This document shows, one piece after another, positions 11,366 to 23,023 of a stretch of 64,000 nt of DNA; position 1 is the first letter of the stretch; each line of letters begins with the position of its first letter. The translations under genes and the position numbers were made by a program. The notes under the pieces are model-generated. The model saw nothing but the letters and a program-made list of their open reading frames with translations. It ran no database searches and was not told where the DNA came from. The stretch is from the NCBI GenBank assembly GCA_019426215.1, contig CM033399.1, forward strand, positions 19,087,009 to 19,151,008. Direction: 5' to 3'. The stretch comes from Buddleja alternifolia (Eukaryota > Streptophyta > Magnoliopsida > Lamiales > Scrophulariaceae).

Positions 11366-13036
11366 GATAAATTTTTTTTTCTCCGATTTACATAACCTGA
11401 ATTCAATTCATTTTTTTGATAATTTTGCTGTACAAAATCGATATCAAGAAAGGTGATAATCTAATTACCTTTTCAATGAAATCCAAAAGCCTAGCCTTTT
11501 GTTGAGAAGCAACGGATCGTTCCTTCCTCTAGATTATCACACGAAAGATGATCTTCCACTCTTGAAGCTCGACCTCCTCTACCTCAGATTGGGTTGGGCG
11601 CCTTAGGTTTTATGTGGAGGAAAAGGATTTTGTGTTTTACTATTTTTCACTCTCTAAGAGTAAAAATTGACTTGAGTTATGATTTTAGCTAAACACCTAG
11701 TGTTTAAATAAAAGATTACTCCTTGACTAAGGAAGAGAGGGGGGGTCGTGTATGCCCTAGGGGATAGGTGTACTGGGTTTTTTCTTACTCCAAGCCCAGT
11801 CTTAAGTATTTAATTAATATTCTCAATCCAATCCAATTGGTAATTAACTAAAACTAATCTCTTTTTATTAATAGTACTTTATTAATTTTATATTAATAAT
11901 ACCATACTATTAATATTGATTGAATAAAATAATTTAATTATAATAATTAAATATATTCATTATAATCAATACATATCTCTTTTAATAATTTCCACTCCAA
12001 GTGAAATTACCAAAATTCCCTTCAAATAGCAAAACTCCTTTAATATATCATTTTTACATAGCGCAACTCTCTAAACTCATCTTGATTGGCATTGGGAGGA
12101 TTCCAAGAATATAGTTATCACATAGCCATCTCGTGAAGCTATACCGAAACTCAATCAAGTACGAGATGAATATTTCATCACGAACCTTTGTGTTATAAAT
12201 ACCATGTGAGTATAAACTCTTCAATAATGCAACCTAATCAAGTAAGAGTCATGGAATGTCAAACTCATACAACTTGATACTGTACTTTGTAATCATACTG
12301 ATGTGAAATTATCAAACTGCCCTTCATATCCAATATAAGTCAGTCATTAATGCTTTGGCCAAAACTTTAATTTCACAACACCTATGACGTACAGGTTGCT
12401 TCTCGTTTACTATCGAGACAGTGAATCCCTTATTGGCAGTCCATTTCCCATTGTCGAATGCACTAATTGAATCGTACTTCGAGGTCGACCCCACCAATGG
12501 GTAAATGGACCTGACTACTCTAATAACTTATCCAATGGTACAAGCACAATGTAAATGACTCCCCATGTCTAAAGTTCACTCATACTATTATAACGGTAAT
12601 CCTCATCATTGATTGTCACTGAGTAAAATCCCATGTGATAGGATTACAACGAGTCATGTTCGAATATGTTAACTCCATTAACCATATTCATGACACCAGC
12701 TCCGACTATCCAATCAGTGTGAGACTAAGCACTTTCCTTGTCAAAGCAAGTGTCATACGAGTTGAATCTAAACGCCCAATTTAGATTCTTTAACTTGCGA
12801 ACTGTCTTTATAAGATCAAGCACTTAACTCCACCAGTGCTCCTACTTATTAAATAAGAAGTGGTGGGTACACCTTGATCATAAGGACATATTTATTCGAT
12901 ACATTGAATGCCATAATTAGATTTATAAGAACAAATTCAATGCCTTTTATTAATCAATAATAATGTTCATACAATATAAATAAAACGTCCTCTTAAATCT
13001 AATTCCTCAATGGCATGGAGGGCATAACACCTAACT
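11366..13036 (-). mobile_element. 3' LTR of Copia element B, minus orientation
   Basis: On the minus strand the LTR begins next to a purine tract, GCAAGTGGGAGAT (13038-13050), with GTTAGGTGTTATGCCCTCC. The normal opening TGTTAGG has one mutated base at 13036. The family core is present in reverse: GGTCGACCCCACCAATGGG near 12485 and TTTGGCCAAA near 12353. The start is well defined by the polypurine tract and RNase H remnant beside it. The other end does not show the expected ...CCTAACA terminus and merges with the copy at 9851-11365 at about 11366-11480, so that junction is approximate. Confidence 0.65.
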
Positions 13037-14007
13037 ATCTCCCACTTGCACTCAATGCCAATTGCTATTGTATTTGAGTCACATGTGGAGTTTGCAGTTG
13101 TATTTTGCTTGGAACTTTTCCAAGACACTGCCCCACCATTCATAGTTAATATAAACTAAGACATAGATTTTCGATCATCCACATCAGATTAAAAGTCTGA
13201 ATCAGAATATCCATCTACTCTCATCTCTCCATTTCCATATATTAGAAGCATATCCTTGGTTCTTCTAAGATACTTAAGGATAGACTTCACAGCCATCCAA
13301 TGCTACTCACCTGGGTTAGCTTGAAACCGACTAACTACACTCACACCGTAGGCTATGTTAGGTCTCGTGCATAACATTGTATACATGATACTTCCCACTG
13401 CTGATGCATATGGGATACTACTCATCTTTAGTCTATCCTCATCCGATTTTAGACACATAGACTTAGAGAGTTGTAATCCATGTCCCATGGGCAGAAGTCC
13501 TCCCTTAGAGTTACTCATTACATATCTCTTAAGGACTTTCTCGAGGTAGAGCGCTTGGGAGAGACCTAGCATCCAATTTACCCTATCCCTGTAGATGCGA
13601 ATCCCATGGATGTAGGTTGCTTCTCCTAAGTATTTCATGGAAAATGTGCTTGAAAGCCATTTCTTGACTGATGTCAATGAGCCTATGTCATTCCCCATTA
13701 GTAATATGTCATCTATATATAACACTAGGAATGTCAGCTTGCTCCCACTGGACAATTTATAGACACACTGTTCATCTTCATTCTTAATGAATCCATAAGA
13801 ATTTGCTTCTTGATTGAATCGTTGATTCCAGCTGCGAGACTCCAGCTTAAGTCCATAAATGGACTTATTTAGTTTGCAGACTTTATGAGAATATGTGTCG
13901 GATATAAAACCTCTGGGCTGCAGCATATAAATGTCCTCCTCGAGGTATCCATATAAAGGTTTCCTCATAGGCAATGCCTTCTTTTTTACTATAACCTTTC
14001 GCGACAA
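13037..14007 (-). pseudogene. Copia element B: reverse transcriptase and RNase H remnant
   Basis: The minus-strand frame 14007-13303 holds the C-terminal part of a Ty1/Copia reverse transcriptase: HKVCKLNKSIYGLK, then FLVLYIDDILLMGND with the catalytic YIDD, then MKYLGEATYIHGI and the end of the domain VSVVSRFQANPGE. After a frameshift the RNase H start continues down to about 13100 (WMAVKSILKYLRRTKDM, GYSDSDF) with two in-frame stops, then jumps to the polypurine tract at 13050-13038. Most of RNase H is therefore deleted. In the intact family this polyprotein part copies the element's RNA into DNA. A conserved LDGYSD-type aspartate is still visible, but the product cannot be made. Confidence 0.85.
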
Positions 14008-14245
14008 GTCTGGCCTTATAGATGTCTACTTTTCCATCCGGACCAATCTTTCTCTTATAGATCCATTTACACCCTATCGGCCGTACACCCTCAGGGAGAT
14101 TAGTAAGAGTCCAGACTTTATTCGAATACATTGAATCCATCTCTGCATTCATGGCTTCCAGCCATTTTGCGAAATCAATATCAGTCGCTGCTTGCTCGTA
14201 GCTAGAGGGATCATCTCCATGGCTTCCATTTCCTACAACAAACAA
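13883..14245 (-). pseudogene. Copia element B: reverse transcriptase N-terminal part
   Basis: This minus-strand frame reads as the start of the Copia RT domain: DFAKWLEAMNAEMDSMYSNK, VWTLTNLPEGVRPIGCKWIY, KRKIGPDGKVDIYKARLVAK and GYSKKEGIAYEETF. A frameshift near 13950-14010 separates it from the YIDD-bearing frame, and the piece between (normally SPVAMIKSIRILLAIAA-like) is missing. Upstream, a poorly conserved linker with stops covers 14245-14450. Confidence 0.85.
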
Positions 14246-14452
14246 ATATTGTTGTTCATGAAGGTAACCATATCTCTCAGGCGGTCGAGATACTCTACTA
14301 GAGTGTCGCAGCTACGATTGTGTCTTTTGAGTTTTAGGGTCAGTTTTTTGTACTTAAATAGGTGTCTCCAATGGGGATTCATTTGGTTCTTCTAGTAGAA
14401 CCAGTTTCCTACCTGCACCTCCTTCTCTAATGAACTCGTCTTCGAGAAAGAA

Positions 14453-15335
14453 TTATTGCAAAACCACGATTATCTGATGATCGTTTGGTAGGTAAAACAG
14501 GTGTCCCATGGAGTTAGTGGGAAAACCTATGAATCGATCCCTGAGGGATCTTTCCTCTAGTTTCTCTACCTTAGTCTTCTTAACATATGCGGGGCAACCC
14601 CACACTCTTATGTACTTAAGATTAGGTTTCCTTCCACACCACAACTCATACGGTGTTTCGGGAATAGATTTCGAAGGACACTTATTCAATATGTGCACGG
14701 CTGTAAGCAAAGCATGTCGCCCACAATGAAACAGGTAAATTGGTGTAGCTAAGCATAGATCTTGTCATATCCAATAGAGTACGATTTCTGCGTTCAGCTA
14801 CTCCATTTAATTGTGTGGTTGCTGGAGGAGTAAGTTGTAACACTATGCTATGTTCTTTTAAGAACTTATCAAACTTAACACTCATATATTTTCCACCACG
14901 ATCCGATCGCCGTGCCTTAATACTGTGCTCGGTTTGTTTTTCACTCATAGTCTTGAACTCCTTGAACCATTCAATAGCTTCAGACTTACGCTTCATTAAA
15001 TACACGAGCCCATATCTACTATGGTCATCATTGAATGTAATGAAATACTGAAAACCTCCGTAGGCCTCATCCTTGAAGGGCCCACAAACGTATGTATGAA
15101 CCAAACCCAAAACTTCCTTGGATCTTTTAAAATGTCCGGTGAAGGATGACCTAGTCATTTTTACTTTTAGACAGGATTCACATGTTTGATATGGATCAGA
15201 TCCAAGAGGGCCAATGATCCCTCGCTCCAACTCGTGAACCTTGGATTCACCGGCATGTTCAAGTCTAACATGCCATATAAGTCTTTGGTTAGCACCATTC
15301 ATTCTACGCTTCTTAGTCATAGTGTAACCATGCAA
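14453..15335 (-). pseudogene. Copia element B: integrase, first catalytic Asp lost
   Basis: Two overlapping minus-strand frames (15335-14682 and 14710-14453) cover the pre-integrase zinc region and the integrase core. Visible are LIWHVRLEHAGESKVHELER, TCESCLKVKMTRSSF, then VLGLVHTYVCGPFKD, RRSDRGGKYMS and TPPATTQLNGVAERRNRT. Copia integrases need a D,D35E triad. Here the first Asp, normally in VHTDVCGPF, is Tyr, while the second (RSDRGG) and the Glu (GVAERR) remain. The follow-on CPSKSIPETPYELWCGRKP is the usual domain after the core. The substitution alone should abolish strand transfer; frameshifts add to the damage. Confidence 0.88.
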
Positions 15336-15709
15336 TGGTTTTGAACATTAATATAACACAATCCATTAACTAAAGATGCTGATCCAACATTTTTATTTCT
15401 AAAATAAATATCACAACCATTGTCACTAAAAGTAAACAAGTATCCTTTCCTAACAAATACAGGAATAGAAACAATGTTCTTAAGCCCATTGGGCAAAACG
15501 AGGCAATTATCAAAAGTAATAGAATGATCAGACATTAATGTAATAGAAGTGCTTCCAACGTGTATAGGCGCGACACTGTGCCTGCTTCCCACATTGATCA
15601 TCACTTCTCTTTCTCCCAGCTCCCTACTTGTCTCTAGATCTTGGTTCAAAACACAGATGTGAGCACTAGCTCCAGAATCTAGAATCCATGAAGTAGAGAA
15701 AATAGTCAT
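15317..15709 (-). pseudogene. Copia element B: aspartic protease remnant
   Basis: The frame opens with FSTSWILDSGASAHICVLNQ, the protease active site DSGAS of plant Copia polyproteins, and continues with DHSITFDNCLVLPNGLKNIV. In the intact element the protease cuts the Gag-Pol polyprotein. It overlaps the integrase frame by a few bases, which marks a frameshift because the intact family reads through in one frame. Confidence 0.85.
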
Positions 15710-15716
15710 AGAACAA

Positions 15717-16127
15717 TTAGTTTAAAAAACAAAAAGGTTCTATACCAGATTTGCTTTCAGTTCTTGGTTTAGGATAGTCATGTTTCCATTCATCCACTTC
15801 CTTGCAGTGGAGACATGCCTTTTCAACTCTTGAGTGTTCGACTCTTAGCTCATAGTTTTCAGAAGCTATCCTTACTCCAATTAGCTCAGTTGGAGGTGGT
15901 GCATCATCATCCCGTTCCTTTCTCAATTGGGCTTGCATGTATACAGGCCTATCTTTAGGATCCATTAAGGATCCTCCCAGGTCATCTACCTCAATGTTAG
16001 TGACAGAAGCATAGAAGGACTTAGGGAGAGAATGAAGAATAAGATCTACTTGTAGACGAAAATCCATGCAGCTTCCCAGAGACCGAAGTCTTCCTATCAT
16101 CGACATCATAATCAAAACATGACTTGA
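15717..16127 (-). pseudogene. Copia element B: gag fragment with damaged zinc knuckle
   Basis: The piece VDLILHSLPKSFYASVTN is the end of a Copia UBN2-type gag domain. The zinc knuckle reads CLHCKEVDEWKHDYPK, where the normal pattern is C-x2-C-x4-H-x4-C: the first His and last Cys are replaced. The rest of gag, the leader, PBS and 5' LTR of this element are absent because the plus-strand LTR of element A begins at 16128, inside this gag. The five bases before that LTR are CTTGA. Confidence 0.8.
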
Positions 16128-17764
16128 TGTTAGGTATATGCCCTAGATGCCAATGAGAACAAATAGATTGTATAGGGTATCCAATTATGAGGTACGAACT
16201 TATCATTAATAAAGGCATTTATTCTTTTGTTCATATAAAATTTCATGGCATTAATAAGTATTGAATAAGTAGTCCATGTGTATCGAGGTTGACTCTTCAC
16301 CCTTTATGGAATAAAGAAGTGGCACGGGGAGAGTCTGACACCTTATCACTGAAGAGGGTTCGCAAGTCAAGAAATCTTAATTGGGCATTAAGATTCGACT
16401 TGTATGATACATGCTCTGACAAAGAGTGTCAGTCGAACACTATGGAATAGTGAGAACACGTGTCATAGATATACCAATGGAATTGATATATTCGAACACA
16501 GCTCGCAGTAATCCGATCACATGGGTATTTACTAAGTGACTGTCAGTGATTGGATTACTGATCATAATAGTATGCGTGAGCCTTAAACCTGAGGGGTCAT
16601 GAACAATGTACTTGTGCTGTTGAATCTGTTACTAGAGTAGTTAGGCCCAAATCACCCTTTAGTGGGGCCAACCTCGAAGTGCGATCTCCATAATTCAAGT
16701 AGCACTTGTGAAATGATCGCCAAGATGGGATTCACTGTCTCAATAGTAAACGAGAAAGTATCTTGTGCGATTATAGGCAAATGAAATTATAAGTCTTTGG
16801 CCAAAGCAATCAAACTAACTCATGTAAGACACGGAGGTTAGTTTGGTAATTTCATTATGCTATGATTTAATGCACAGTATCAAGTTTAGTGAGTTTGACA
16901 TATACCATGACTCTTACTTGATCGGGATACGTCAGTGAAGGGTTTATACACATAGGGTATTTATGGTCTAGAGGTTCGTAAATGATTCATTCATTTCGTA
17001 CTCAATTGGGTTACGATGTGAGTCCACAGGTCTGTCTAGGCAACACTCATATCGTCTGGTAATTCCTCCCATTGCCAATTGAGACAAACCTAAAGAGTCG
17101 CGTTATAAGAAACGAACAGGATATCTTTTTGTATTAATCTTTTTGAAGGATAAAATTAATTGGACGGATTTATTTAATGGTAAATCAATAAATTAAATAT
17201 TTAATTTAATTAGATTAAATTAAATTATTTAAGTAAAGAATTAATTAAATAGAATTAATTAATAATATATATTTTTGATTTAAATAGGATTTAAATCAAA
17301 TATATATGAAAAGGTGGACTAAGTTGACTGGGCCAACTAAAAGCCCACCTTGACCGTCCAATGGAGCCCTAGGGGCGGCCATTAGGAGTACCAAGGAGGT
17401 CTCCTACTTGTTGCATAAGTCAGTAGAGTTAAACATCTCTCCAACTGTGTAACAATACTCTTAACCCTAATCACATAACACAAAAAGAAGGAAACTCCTA
17501 CCCTAATCTCTCTCTCTAACCATCCACCATCACCAAGGAGAGATTTTCAGGGATCTTTGGAAGGTTCGTTTCGCGTGAAGCTTTGGAGACAGGAATTCTA
17601 AGAGAGTTACTGTTACGCGAATTGAAGAAAACGAAATCGATAAGGTAACTAATTTTGTTTAATTTTGTAAAAACATTGAAAATCATCAAACCCATGTTAA
17701 ACTGATTCGACTCTAGGAATTCTCAATTCTTCTGCAGCGTTTTTCGCTCATAGGATTCCTAACA
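16128..17764 (+). mobile_element. 5' LTR of Copia element A, plus orientation
   Basis: This LTR runs from TGTTAGGTATATGCCCTAG to ...CTCATAGGATTCCTAACA, 1637 bp, with TG...CA ends, and is followed by a primer-binding site at 17766. The core near 16650 (TTTAGTGGGGCCAACCTCGA) and TTTGGCCAAAGCA near 16795 are shared with the other LTRs in the cluster. It sits in the gag of element B and in the opposite orientation, so A inserted after B was already there. Solo LTR 8066-9694 and the element B LTRs are diverged members of the same or a sister family. Confidence 0.85.
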
Positions 17765-18543
17765 GTGGTATCAAAGCTGACTTTAACGCGTTTGATGATT
17801 TTTTGTGTTTATGCTTGCTAATTTTGAATTTAAAATTTTGATTTTTGCTTGATTAATATTTGATATTAAAATCTGAATTTTGGAAAACTTTAACGCCTCA
17901 AAATGGTCGCCCGAAATACGTTGTAGCGCTGCCGCAACACCACCGGCGACGCCTATAGCAGCAGTGCCGCTGCTGTATGGAAATAGAAAAAAATAATTAG
18001 GAACAGTGCCGCCACCAGCTTTTGGTGTTGGCCCACACACAGTGCTGGGCTAGGCCCAGCGCACGCAAACAGCGCTGGGCCACATCGATTAATTATATAT
18101 ATATATATATATTTATTATAATTATATATATATATTAATAATTTATTAGGTTTGGCCCAATAGACAAATTTGACCCCGATTTGTAAATCACCCCTTTTTC
18201 CTAACAAAATTAATATTGATTTTCTAAAATTAAATTAGATTTAATAAGTTAAATTGGATTTGAATTTAATCAAATTAGATTTAATCATGTCATAAATAAA
18301 TTAGGAATTAGTTTATGATTCAAGACGATTAAATAAATTAGATTTATTTTTGGTTGAGTTTGGTTTTTTCAAAATAATTAAGAATAAGTTGGACTTATTT
18401 CTTAATAATAAATTGAATTTATTTATTTTTAAATTGAAATTAAATTCATCCTATTGTAATTAAATTAGTTTAATTAATTATGAATTCTTTTTCGATTTTT
18501 AAACTAATGCCAACATACTTTTAAATAGTTTATTTACATGCTT
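17765..18543 (+). other. Element A primer-binding site and start of its leader
   Basis: Directly after the LTR, 17766-17777 reads TGGTATCAAAGC, one mismatch from the complement of initiator tRNA-Met used by plant Copia elements to prime minus-strand synthesis. The leader then has a GC-rich block at about 17900-18080 (repeated GCTGGGCC/GGCCCAGC words), a TA repeat at 18097-18135 and an AT-rich part to 18543. Element C has an equivalent GC-rich block in its leader (27090-27370), so it may be a packaging or dimerisation signal; that is inference. Confidence 0.75.
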
Positions 18544-19380
18544 TGATGTATGTTGTGGTGGATACATCCTATGGACTTAGGGTTTTTACCGCGTTGTATT
18601 ATCTGGGTTGTAATGGGCCAGTTAGAGCCCCCAGTTTGTATTTTATTTTCGGTAGAATAATGTATAGGGTGTTTCTAAATATGTAATTAGAAGTAGGAAC
18701 TTTCTAGAGCTTGGAGCCCGGAGCTTATCAAGATTACATTTGATATAGGCCCCTGATCCTCTTCAAGCTTCCTTGGGTGGTGGCTGATATGTAAGGAGTC
18801 TAGGGTGTGTTTAGGGCATTTTCTAGGGTATATTTCGTCCAAATGACCTGAAAGTCTATTTATAGGCCAAGTCCGCTGCCTTGAACGCCGCGGCGTTGAT
18901 GGTCGAACGCCGCGGTGATCAACATTCTGCCTCCAAACGCCGCGGCGTTGGTTATGAACGTCGTGGCGTTCCCCTGCTGCTCCGTCCAGTTTTGGTAAAA
19001 TGTGCATAACTTTCTCTACCAATGTCGGAATGAGGTGATTCAAGTTGCTACGTGAAGCTAAGAAACAGATCTACAATATTGAAGAAGAAACCATAATCAG
19101 ATTCGGCCTGTAAGAGGACGAAAACCGCATTTACATATGAACATTGTGTAAAATTTTTCGTCAACTATCTTCTTTTGTTTCTTTCTTCAATTTCAAGCTC
19201 AATTTGGATCTCTTTTCTCGTCTTTCATGCGTAAATCAACTTTTATCCTACAAAACAGAATATATACCAATCAAAGCATTATGAGGGATAAAAAGTGATC
19301 AAAGTAACGATCAAATCATATTAAAATGGGGCATAAAATACTGTAAAATATGGACTTATCAGCCCCCATCCCCCTGATTG
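18544..19380 (-). mobile_element. Gypsy-type LTR with polypurine tract, inserted in element A's leader
   Basis: On the minus strand, GGGGATGGGGGC (19373-19362) looks like a polypurine tract and is followed by TGATAAGTCCATATTTTACA, a start typical of Athila/Tat-group LTRs. The LTR ends at 18544 with ...ACCACAACATACATCA, giving about 818 bp with TG...CA ends. Only about 15 bp of internal sequence remain, so this is a truncated 3' end rather than a clean solo LTR. The middle (18881-18975) carries several near-palindromic copies of AACGCCGCGGCGTT. No clear target duplication was found. Confidence 0.6.
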
Positions 19381-20127
19381 GTCTATTGGCTTAGATCAAT
19401 CTAGAATGTCCATGGAATGCATGATGATAGAATAACTAGATTTTTCTATTATTGTATGGCTCAATTTGATTTATCCCACATATGCGCGTAATAAATTAAT
19501 GTGCAAAGTGAGGCCTTATAAAATTAACAAATTCTCCCGAATTAAAGGTACTAAGTAAGAAAAGGATATTAGATATCCTGACTCTCCACCAAACTTTGAG
19601 AGATAAAATTATGAGTTGTGGATGGCATCGTCCCGACTAATGGGGGTTATACACTAATTCATAATTCAAATCTCTCTAAGTGCATTTGATACCATCGGTC
19701 GAAGCAAATCTCATCCCATACACCATTACAGGTTGCAAGATGAGATTCAACTGTTAGATTGATAGGAGTTGATGGGAAAGTACTTAGATGCATCACCACC
19801 AATATTTTGTTACAGGCTGAGGTTAAGTGATCCATGAGCTAAAAGTAAGATTGAACCATCAGTTGGACTGATTGGCGTGGAATGCCACTTCAAAAGTTCC
19901 AATGAGCCATATATCGTTACAGATTGCAACTCATTGAAAATTTTGAAGAACTCAATCACTCACTGCGAAATATGTCCAACTAGATTTTCGTTGATTACAG
20001 TGGAAGTGCGTTCGAAAAATATAGTGGGAGCCAAGTCAAATTAAAGTCTTAATTTTACTTGAGTACAACATAATCAACTAATTGAATCTTGGTTTATTTT
20101 CTGAAGTCATATATATCTCTCTCAAAA
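19381..20127 (+). other. Remaining leader of element A
   Basis: Non-coding, AT-rich DNA between the gypsy LTR and the gag start. It resembles by eye the leader of element C read on the other strand (about 25750-26260): both contain a CTCCAC(C/T)AAACTT word, a GGGGGTTAT/GGGGGTCAT word and repeated stretches ending in GGTTGCAA. Three such GGTTGCAA/GATTGCAA units occur in A (about 19730, 19925). This supports A and C being related families. Confidence 0.6.
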
Positions 20128-20402
20128 ATGGTTAACAACCTACTCAAAGTTTTTTTTGAAAAGAATGTCTTGAATGGACAGAACTTCTCTGATTGGAATA
20201 GAGGACTGAGGACTGCTCTCAATGATGAGAATCTCGAGTATATGCTAGAATTAGATCGACCACCGAGGCCTGGGGTCAACGAGGATGATTCGATTAAAAT
20301 GGCATACTCGGATTGGGTTTCTGATGCTCGCAAGGTCAGGGATTATATGTTGAACTCCATGTGTGGCGAGTTGCAGCGTACGCATGTGAATATGGATAGT
20401 CC
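20128..20402 (+). pseudogene. Copia element A: gag N-terminus, cut by insertion of element C
   Basis: ATG at 20128 opens MVNNLLKVFFEKNVLNGQNF, then SDWNRGLRTALNDENLEYML, and later DARKVRDYMLNSMCGELQRT. This is the N-terminal UBN2 gag domain of plant Copia elements (TG.NFSDWK...LR.L pattern). About 91 codons are intact; the frame is then broken at 20403 where the LTR of element C begins in reverse orientation. The codons after that are LTR-derived. The continuation of A's gag was not found beyond the C element or the Helitron. Confidence 0.85.
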
Positions 20403-20850
20403 TGTTAGGAATTATTTGAATAAAGCGCAGCGGAAAGTAAGTTCTAATTCCCAAAGCCCGAATCATCTCTAATCCCCTCGTGTTTAATTGTGTATAGAAA
20501 GATTACCGTTCTCGCGTATGTTGATTTCTGAATGTGATCCTTTCTATAACGCCGAATTTGCTAACGTCTCTAATTCGTCACGCCGGAATCAAAAATGAAA
20601 AACTCCTCCTTTTTTCCTTGTCAAAGACGGCTAGAGAGAGAGAGAGAGAGGTGGGAGACTTTTTCTCGGAGAGAAAGTTATGTAAGTTGCCTTGTGTTAT
20701 TTTTCACCTTGTGATATATTTATATCATTATAAAATAATAACCCTAGAATGCAAGAGCCCTATTTGGGCGTCTATTTGGCCGCCACTTAGTGGGCTCGGA
20801 AGCCTTCGGGCTTTCATCTTGCTTGCTAATTAATTAATTGGATAATTTAT
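20403..20850 (-). mobile_element. 3' LTR fragment of Copia element C
   Basis: The sequence from TGTTAGGAATTATTTG onward matches 27567-28015 almost base for base, including CAGCGGAAAGTAAGTTC, the GA microsatellite (20634-20651) and CGGAAGCCTTCGGGCTTT. It is therefore the second LTR of element C, read on the minus strand. Similarity stops near 20850 in an AT-rich stretch, where a different repeat begins. It interrupts the gag of element A. Confidence 0.85.
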
Positions 20851-22261
20851 GTTGGTCCCACAATGGCATACGAAAGGGTCTAGAAGGGGGGGGTTGAATA
20901 GAACCTGAAGTCTTTTTCGACTTCAAAAATTCCGTATTAAAATCTCTTTTGAACGCTTAAGGATAGTAATCGCTTGACTAGTCGCTTACAAGTGTAGGCG
21001 CTTGACTCGTCGCTTACTCGAAGACTGTTTTGATAAAGTTAACTTAAACTCAGTGATTTCAACTATTACCAAAGTAGGGTAATGTCTCAATCGCTTAATC
21101 AGGGTTAGCACAGCAGAAGTATTTTAAAGTCTTCTCTTGAAAATGTTTTAGCGTTACAAAAGTTTTTCTTTAGTTTCTTTCCTTTTAAATTGTTTTGAAC
21201 GCTTAGAAGTGCTCAGCGCTTTGTCAAGCGCTGAAGCTTATTTTGGAAGCTTAGCGTTCTCTTTTTCACCAAGATAGTCGCTTAACTGTTTTAAAGCCTT
21301 TTTCAAGATAATATGCAAATGTAGAGCAAAGTATTAAAACAGTAAAGTGACACAAGATATTTGTAAGGTTCACTGGGTGGTGTAATCCCAGGTACGTCCT
21401 TCTTCTCCTTTGTACTCGGAGGCAATCCACTAAATTGATTCTCGAAGAGTCACACAGAGACTTCTACAAAATAGGGAAACAGGAAGAGATGGATGTGGAT
21501 GACTTGAGCTACTTGGTCACACAGATTTCTGCTACAAGCCACTTCAATCATCTACTTCTGGAAAGATGATCTCGAGCTCCTTGATCACACAGATTTCAGC
21601 TCCAATAAAGATCTTCTCCAAGATGGCCTTGAACTCCTTGATCACACAAACTTCAGATCCAATAAAGACCTTCTTCAACAAGCTTCTCTTACTAAAAAAT
21701 ACTGCTTGTGGAAGTCAACAATCTTTCTCACTCAGATGAAAGGTGTTGAGGGTTTATTGTAACAGGTTTGTTTGATGTTGGGAAGTTCAAACAACTTGGG
21801 ATATCTCAATAATAGTTTAGGGTTCTTCTTGGAAGATGTTTGAGATATCGGGTGACTATCTGGAATGTATTTGAGAAGCTTTAAAGGATATTGGAGCTTC
21901 AAGAAAGATCTTCTTCAACAAGCTTCTCTTACACAAAAATATTGCTTGTTGAAAGAATTAACTTTCTTGAATTCCAATTGGCTATGGAGTTTGGAAGCTT
22001 TTTCTCTCAAATTATTTCAGCAAAGTTTTGGCTCTTCGCACATTCTCTCTCTCTCTCTGAATTTGCTGAGGGGAACTATTTATAGGGTTTCTTGGAAATT
22101 GTCCGTTGGACACAAGTCAGGCGCGTGTACCTCACGCGGAGCTTCAAATAGTCCCTTTTCTGACATTCCTTAATTTCTGCTGATTCCTGTTGGACAAGAG
22201 CAGGTTTGATTTCTGAAAAGCTGATAGTCTAGTCAACAAAAGTGGCTTGTCCACAAGTCAG
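20851..22261. mobile_element. Unclassified repeat insertion inside element C, about 1.4 kb
   Basis: This block opens TGTTGGTCCCACAATGG near 20850 and ends where element C's RT coding resumes at about 22262. It replaces the rest of C's LTR and its RNase H region. It has no coding domain I recognise. It contains a TCACTGGGTGGTGTAATCCC segment (21369-21388) and imperfect internal repeats: several units of the type CTTGATCACACA(G/A)A at 21511-21660, and two copies of CAACAAGCTTCTCTTAC at 21678 and 21918. A TG start and promoter-like AT-rich end (TATTTATAGGG at about 22077) suggest an LTR or non-autonomous element. The class is unknown. Confidence 0.45.
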
Positions 22262-22889
22262 AAAGTCTGATACCAGGGTTTGCTTGAAATTGACTAACAA
22301 CGCTCACAACATAAGCGATGTCGGGTCTAATACAGAGCATCGCGTACATCAAACTACCCACAGCAGACGCATAGGGTATAATGTTCATTTCTTTTCTATC
22401 TTCCTCACTTTGAGGACACATAGATTTTGAAAGATGTATCCCATGTCTTATTCGTAAGAACCCTTTCGTAGAATTTTCCATCCTATACCTTTTTAGGACC
22501 TTTTCTAAGTAAAGGGCTGGAGAAAGTCCTATCATTCTTTTGGTTCGATCTCTATAGATCTGAATCCCTAGAATATAGGTCATTTTTCCCAAGTCTTTCA
22601 TGGAGAATGTACTCGAAAGCCACTTCTTGGTTGTGGTGAGCATTCCTATGTCATTCCCAATGAGTAATATGTCATCTACATATAACACTAGGAATGTCAA
22701 CTTGCTCCCACTGACCTTCTTATAAACACAGGGCTCGTCTTCATTTTTGATGAAGTCAAATCCTTTTACAACCTCATCAAAACATAGATTCCAGCTACGA
22801 GACGCTTGTTTAAGTCCATAAAGGGATCTCTCAAGTTTACACACCTTATGAATATGCTCCTCGAATTCAAAACCTTTAGGTTGTTCCAT
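22262..22889 (-). pseudogene. Copia element C: reverse transcriptase, C-terminal part
   Basis: On the minus strand the frame reads MEQPKGFEFEEHIHKVCKLE, RSLYGLKQASRSWNLCFDEV, then FLVLYVDDILLIGNDIGML with the catalytic YVDD, MKDLGKMTYILGIQIYRDR, and it ends VSVVSQFQANPG. The last RT codons fall at 22262; beyond that the frame runs into the unrelated insert, so RNase H is missing. This part is well preserved, with no stop over about 205 codons. Confidence 0.9.
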
Positions 22890-23023
22890 ATAGATATCCT
22901 CTTCTAGAATTCATTTAGGAAAGCAGTTTTGACATCCATTTGCCATATTTCATAATCTAGGTGTGCTGCTATTGCAAGTAGAATATTTGTTGATTTGATC
23001 ATAGCCACTGGCGAGAAGGTTTC

